Below are positions 59,070-64,000 of a stretch of DNA of 64,000 nucleotides, in pieces. The position numbers and the translations under genes are program-made. Below the pieces are notes generated by a model that saw only the letters and a list, made by a program, of their open reading frames with translations, searched no databases and had not been told where the DNA came from. Origin of the DNA: Synaphobranchus kaupii (Eukaryota; Chordata; Actinopteri; Anguilliformes; Synaphobranchidae); contig CM056389.1 in NCBI GenBank assembly GCA_029718625.1, forward strand, positions 4,805,254 through 4,869,253, given 5' to 3'. The stretch's first letter is position 1. Each line of letters begins with the position of its first letter.

Positions 59070-62000
59070 TATGTAGGCAGTGTTTGATAACTATGTAGGC
59101 AGAGTTTGGTAACTATGCAGGCAGTGTTTGGTAACGCTATGGAGGCAGCGTTTGGTAACTATGGAGGCAGCGTTTGGTAACTATGTAGGCAGCGTTTGGT
59201 AACGGTATGTAGGCAGTGTTTGGTAACGCTATGTAGGCAGTGTTTGGTCACGCTATGTAGGCAGTGTTTGGTAACTATGTAGGCAGCGTATGGTGACTAT
59301 GTAGGCAGTGTTTGGTGACTATGTAGGCAGTGTTTGGTAACTATGTAGGCAGTGTTTGGTAACGCTATGTAGGCAGTATTTGGTAACTATGGAGGCAGCG
59401 TTTGGTAACTATGTAGGCAGTGTTTGGTAACTCTATGCAGTCAGCGTTTGGTAACTATGTAGGCAGCGTTTGGTAACGCTATGTAGGCAGTGTTTGGTAA
59501 CTCTATGCAGACATCGTTTGGTAACTATGTAGGCAGTGTTTGGTAACTATGTAGGCAGTGTTTGGTAACTATGGAGGCAGCGTTTGGTAACTATGTAGGC
59601 AGTGTTTGGTAACTCTATGCAGTCAGCGTTTGGTAACTATGTAGGCAGTGTTTGGTAACGCTATGTAGGCAGTATTTGGTAACTATGGAGGCAGCGTTTG
59701 GTAACTATGTAGGCAGTGTTTGGTAACTCTATGCAGTCAGCGTTTGGTAACTATGTAGGCAGCGTTTGGTAACGCTATGTAGGCAGTGTTTGGTAACTCT
59801 ATGCAGTCAGCGTTTGGTAACTATGTAGGCAGTGTTTGGTAACTATGTAGGCAGTGTTTGGTAACTATGTAGGCAGTGTTTGGTAATGCTATGTAGGCAG
59901 TGTTTGGTAACTATGGAGGCAGCTTTTGGTAACTATGTAGGCAGTGTTTGGCTATGCAGTCAGTGTTTGGTAACTATGTAGGCAGCGTTTGGTGACTATG
60001 TAGGCAGCGTTTGGTGACTATGTAAGCAGTGTTTGGTAACTATGTAGGCAGCGTTTGGTAACGCTATGTAGGCAGTGTTTGGTAACTATGGAGGCAGCGT
60101 TTGGTAACTATGTAGGCAGCATTTGGTGACTATGTAGGCAGCGTTTGGTGACTATGTAGGCAGTGTTTGGTAACTATGTAGGCAGCGTTCGGTAACGCTA
60201 TGTAGGCAGTGTTTGGTAACGCTATGTACGCAGTGTTTGGTAACTAGGGAGGCAGCGTTTGGTAACTATGTAGGCAGCGTTTGGTAACGCTATGTAGGCA
60301 GTGTTTGGTAACGCTATGGATGCAGCCTTTGGTAACTATGTAGACAGCGTTTGGTAACTATGGAGGCAGTGTTTGGTAACTATGCAGTTAGCGTTTGGTA
60401 ACTCTATGCAGGCAGCGTTTGGTAACTATGTAGGCAGTGTTTGGTAACTATGCAGGCAACATTTGGTAACTATGTAGGCAGCGTTTGGTAACGCTATGTA
60501 GGCAGTGTTTGGTAACTCTATGCAGTCAGCGTTTGGTAACTATGTAGGCAGCGTTTGGTAACGCTATGTAGGCAGTGTTTGGTACCGCTATGGAGGCAGC
60601 GTTTGGTAACTATGTAGGCAGTGTTTGGTAACTATGTAGGCAGTGTTTGGTAACTATGTAGGCAGTGTTTGGTAACGCTATGTAGGCAGTGTTTGGTAAC
60701 TATGGAGGCAGCTTTTGGTAACTATGTAGGCAGTGTTTGGCTATGCAGTCAGCGTTTGGTAACTATGTAGGCAGTGTTTGGTAACTCTATGCAGGCAGTG
60801 TTTGGTAACTCTATGCAGGCAGCGTTTGGTGACTATGTAGGCAGTGTTTGGTAACTATGTAGGCAGTGTTTGGTAACTATGTAGGCAGTGTTTGGTAACT
60901 ATGTAGGCAGCATTTGGTAACGCTATGTAGGCAGTGTTTGGTAACTATGTAGGCAGCGTTTGGTGACTATGTAGGCAGTGTTTGGTAACTATGTAAGCAG
61001 TGTTTGGTGATTGTAGGCAGCGTTTGGTGACTATGTAGGCAGTGTTTTGTAACTATGTAGGCAGCGTTTGGTGACTATGTAAGCAGTGTTTGGTAACGCT
61101 ATGGAGGCAGCCTTTGGTAACTATGCAGGCAGTGTTTGGTGACTATGTAGGCAGTGTTTGGTAACTATGTAGGCAGTGTTTGGTAACGCTATGTAGGCAG
61201 TGTTTGGTAACTATGTAGGCAGCGTTTGGTGACTATGTAGGCAGTGTTTGGTAACTATGTAGGCAGTGTTTGGTAACGCTATGGAGGCAGCCTTTGGTAA
61301 CTATGTAGGCAGTGTTTGGTAACGCTATGCAGGCAGTGTTTGGTAACTATGTAGGCAGCGTTTGGTGACTATGTAGGCAGCATTTGGTAACGCTATGTAG
61401 GCAGTGTTTGGTAACGCTATGGAGGCAGCCTTTGGTAACTATGCAGGCAGTGTTTGGTAACTATGTAGGCAGCGTTTGGTAATGCTATGTAGGCAGTGTT
61501 TGGTAACTATGTAGGCAGCGTTTGGTGACTATGTAGGCAGCGTTTGGTGACTACGTAGGCAGTGTTTGGTAACTATGTAGGCAGTGTTTGGTAACTATGT
61601 AGGCAGCATTTGGTAACGCTACGTAGGCAGTGTTTGGTAACGCTATGGATGCAGCCTTTGGTAACTATGTAGGCAGCGTTTGGTAACTATGGAGGCAGTG
61701 TTTGGTAACTATGCAGTTAGCGTTTGGTAACTCTATGCAGGCAGCGTTTGGTAACTATGTAGGCAGTGTTTGGTAACTATGCAGGCAACATTTGGTAACT
61801 ATGTAGGCAGCGTTTGGTAACGCTATGTAGGCAGTGTTTGGTAACTCTATGCAGTCAGCGTTTGGTAACTATGTAGGCAGCGTTTGGTAACGCTATGTAG
61901 GCAGTGTTTGGTACCGCTATGGAGGCAGCGTTTGGTAACTATGTAGGCAGTGTTTGGTAACTATGTAGGCAGTGTTTGGTAACGCTATGTAGGCAGTGTT

Positions 62001-64000
62001 TGGTAACTATGGAGGCAGCTTTTGGTAACTATGTAGGCAGTGTTTGGCTATGCAGTCAGCGTTTGGTAACTATGTAGGCAGCGTTTGGTGACTATGTAGG
62101 CAGCGTTTGGTGACTATGTAGGCAGCGTTTGGTAACGCTATGTAGGCAGTGTTTGGTAACTATGGAGGCAGCGTTTGGTAACTATGTAGGCAGCATTTGG
62201 TGACTATGTAGGCAGTGTTTGGTGACTATGTAGGCAGTGTTTGGTAACTATGTAGGCAGCGTTCGGTAACGCTATGTAGGCAGTGTTTGGTAACGCTATG
62301 TAGGCAGTGTTTGGTAACTAGGGAGGCAGCGTTTGGTAACTATGTAGGCAGCGTTTGGTAACGCTATGTAGGCAGTGTTTGGTAACGCTATGGATGCAGC
62401 CTTTGGTAACTATGTAGGCAGCGTTTGGTAACTATGGAGGCAGTGTTTGGTAACTATGCAGTTAGCGTTTGGTAACTCTATGCAGGCAGCGTTTGGTAAC
62501 TATGTAGGCAGTGTTTGGTAACTATGCAGGCAACATTTGGTAACTATGTAGGCAGCGTTTGGTAACGCTTTGTAGGCAGTGTTTGGTAACTCTATGCAGT
62601 CAGCGTTTGGTAACTATGTAGGCAGCGTTTGGTAATGCTATGTAGGCAGTGTTTGGTACCGCTATGGAGGCAGCGTTTGGTAACTATGGAGGCAGCGTTT
62701 GGTAACTATGTAGGCAGCGTTTGGTAACTATATGGCGGCAGCATTTGGTAACTATGTAGGCAGCGTTTGGTAACTATGTAGGCAGTGTTTGGTGACTATG
62801 TAGGCAGCATTTGGTAAATATGTAGGCAGCGTTTGGTAAATATGTAGGCAGTGTTTGGTAACTATGTAGGCAGCGTTTGGTAATGCTATGTAGGCAGTGT
62901 TTGGTAACTATGTAGGCAGTGTTTGGTGACTATGTAGGCAGCGTTTGGTGACTATGTAGGCAGCGTTTGGTAACGCTATGTAGGCAGCGTTTGGTAACTA
63001 TGGAGGCAGCATTTGGTGACTATGTAGGCAGCGTTTGGTGACTATGTAGGCAGTGTTTGGTAACTATGTAGGCAGCGTTCGGTAACGCTATGGAGGCAGC
63101 CTTTGGTAACTATGCAGGCAGTGTTTGGTAACTATGTAGGCAGTGTTTGGTAACTCTATGCAGGCAGTGTTTGGTAACTCTATGCAGGCAGCGTTTGGTG
63201 ACTATGTAGGCAGTGTTTGGTAACTATGTAGGCAGCATTTGGTAACGCTATGTAGGCAGTGTTTGGTAACTATGTAAGCAGTGTTTGGTGACTATGTAGG
63301 CAGCGTTTGGTGACTATGTAGGCAGTGTTTGGTAACTATGTAGGCAGCGTTTGGTGACTATGTAGGCAGTGTTTGGTAACTATGTAGGCAGCGTTTGGTG
63401 ACTATGTAAGCAGTGTTTGGTAACGCTATGGAGGCAGCCTTTGGTAACTATGCAGGCAGTGTTTGGTGACTATGTAGGCAGTGTTTGGTAACTATGTAGG
63501 CAGTGTTTGGTAACGCTATGTAGGCAGTGTTTGGTAACTATGTAGGCAGCGTTTGGTGACTATGTAGGCAGTGTTTGGTAACTATGTAGGCAGTGTTTGG
63601 TAACGCTATGGAGGCAGCCTTTGGTAATTATGTAGGCAGTGTTTGGTAACGCTATGCAGGCAGTGTTTGGTAACTATGTAGGCAGCGTTTGGTGACTATG
63701 TAGGCAGCATTTGGTAACGCTATGTAGGCAGTGTTTGGTAACGCTATGGAGGCAGCCTTTGGTAACTATGCAGGCAGTGTTTGGTAACTGTGTAGGCAGC
63801 GTTTGGTAATGCTATGTAGGCAGTGTTTGGTAACTATGTAGGCAGCGTTTGGTGACTATGTAGGCAGCGTTTGGTGACTATGTAGGCAGTGTTTGGTAAC
63901 TATGTAGACAGCGTTTGGTAACGCTATGTAGGCAGTGTTTGGTAACTATGGAGGCAGTGTTTGGTAACTATGTAGACAGCGTTTGGTAACGCTATGTAGG
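59070..64000. repeat. 22-bp minisatellite with higher-order structure, to window end
   Basis: Units of TATGTAGGCAGTGTTTGGTAAC (22 bp) alternate with 24-bp units that add GC or TC (GTAACGCTATG, GTAACTCTATG). Longer blocks recur: the rare variant ATGGATGCAGCCTTTGG is at about 60316, 61645 and 62390, followed each time by the same order of variants. The array runs off the right edge, about 225 copies here. Confidence 0.95.

Overview
The window is eukaryotic, almost certainly from a teleost fish, and is nearly all repetitive DNA. The signs are vertebrate-type U2 snRNA genes with PSE/DSE promoters, a Sleeping Beauty-type Tc1 transposon, V-SINE-like tRNA-derived SINEs, Tx1-clade LINEs with CCHC ORF1 proteins, hAT remnants and large minisatellites. 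I cannot name the species. I see no intact host protein-coding gene. The genes I judge functional are five U2 snRNA genes and one tRNA-Ser(GCT) gene.

Positions 1-34933: the right-hand part of a tandem U2 snRNA array that runs off the left edge. Five complete 191-nt U2 genes, all on the minus strand, lie at 595-785, 16323-16513, 21301-21491, 28160-28350 and 33697-33887. Each has a 3' box about 18 nt downstream, a PSE at about -36 to -55, and a ZNF143-like plus CCAAT distal element at about -185 to -260. The spacers are mosaics of shared modules: a 0.46-kb MITE, a 51-bp VNTR with 1 to 6 copies, a tRNA-derived SINE, hAT fragments and an optional ~1.35-kb block. Unit length is therefore 5.0, 6.9 or 5.5 kb.

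Positions 6955-13567: one U2 unit is destroyed by LINEs. A Keno-like (Tx1-clade, U2-specific) LINE is inserted between U2 nucleotides 35 and 36. Its 3' segment is on the minus strand (7099-8109). Its 5' segment is inverted (8110-11309) and begins with U2 nucleotides 1-35 before ORF1. This is the topology of a twin-primed insertion from an RNA started at the U2 promoter. A second, GC-richer Tx1 LINE (11310-13567) is fused in frame to the end of the first.

Positions 34934-49597: a solo LINE 3' end, a SINE and the tRNA-Ser gene, followed by four unrelated minisatellites (25-, 43-, about 74- and 59-bp units) occupying most of 36.15-49.26 kb.

Positions 49598-54492: a 4.9-kb imperfect palindrome with 1.2-1.5-kb arms. 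Around its centre lie a TTAA-flanked mobile element and a broken ~480-codon gene of an uncharacterised repeat-associated family. A deletion derivative of the same element in the left arm ties this gene to the TTAA-type transposon.

Positions 54493-64000: hAT and mariner ends, a duplicated ~470-bp repeat, a small U2 fragment, then a 22-bp-unit minisatellite that runs to the right edge and is interrupted by a 1651-bp Tc1/Sleeping Beauty-type element with a dead transposase.
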